A stretch of 64,000 nucleotides of DNA. It comes from Odontocerum albicorne. Its lineage: Eukaryota; Arthropoda; Insecta; Trichoptera; Odontoceridae. The notes below the pieces were generated by a model. It worked only from the letters and a program-made list of their open reading frames with translations, was not told the DNA's origin and made no database searches. Numbering within the stretch: position 1 is the stretch's first letter; each line of letters opens with the position of its first letter. The position numbers and the translations under genes were made by a program. The stretch lies in the NCBI GenBank assembly GCA_949825065.1, contig OX463862.1, positions 16,611,592 through 16,675,591 on the forward strand, read 5' to 3'. Positions 63,926-64,000 of this stretch are shown here, piece after piece.

Positions 63926-64000
63926 AGATATTGTGTTTACTTTTACGTTACATATTTTATTTTATTTGATTACAAGCCTTCAAAATGGAATATCAAGTAG

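Overview
The window is AT-rich nuclear DNA from an arthropod, most likely an insect. The evidence is spliced genes with GT-AG introns, an intact-looking mellifera-type mariner, and dense RTE-like and CR1/Jockey-like LINE debris, tRNA-derived SINEs, hAT and piggyBac MITEs and satellite arrays. I cannot name the species. Hemiptera is only a weak impression.

Two genes are identifiable. (1) MRGBP/Eaf7, the MRG-binding subunit of the NuA4/TIP60 histone acetyltransferase complex, is complete on the + strand. It has six coding exons (39138-48807), all introns in phase 1, and encodes 284 residues, with a polyadenylation signal at 49072. (2) One 5' coding exon of the spectraplakin short stop (shot; MACF1/dystonin family) lies on the - strand at 21687-21807. 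It matches the segment just before the actin-binding calponin-homology domain; the following exons lie outside the window, to the left. Two weaker candidates are a + strand exon at 9802-9910 and a 68-codon - strand ORF (38414-38620) head-to-head with MRGBP.

Layout: 1-9 kb is transposon debris, including a hAT MITE with a long internal palindrome. 9-10 kb holds a possible promoter and exon, split by a second hAT MITE. 10-21 kb holds piggyBac and hAT MITEs, an eroded Tc1/mariner-superfamily element, a LINE RNase-H remnant and a near-intact mariner (19587-20872). 21.6-22.4 kb is the shot 5' region. 23-27.4 kb is LINE fragments, one interrupted by another. 28.0-32.3 kb is a satellite of about 65 units of 65 bp with higher-order duplications. 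33.5-38 kb has a 99-bp tandem array, more hAT MITEs and another transposase remnant. 38.4-49.1 kb is the MRGBP locus, its introns full of repeats. A second, degraded mariner (49346-50543) follows the gene. 50.5-64 kb is again repeats: piggyBac MITEs (one nested in another element), SINEs, LINE remnants, a 40-bp satellite (58950-60015) and short tandem duplications.

The genes do not form a pathway. shot is cytoskeletal and MRGBP is chromatin-related. They point away from each other and are separated by the 65-bp satellite. I see no previously undescribed multi-gene system. The strongest unusual signals are the higher-order satellite, a 3'-tail match between a SINE and a CR1-like LINE, a palindromic hammerhead-like Penelope-type repeat, and tandem amplification of transposon coding fragments.
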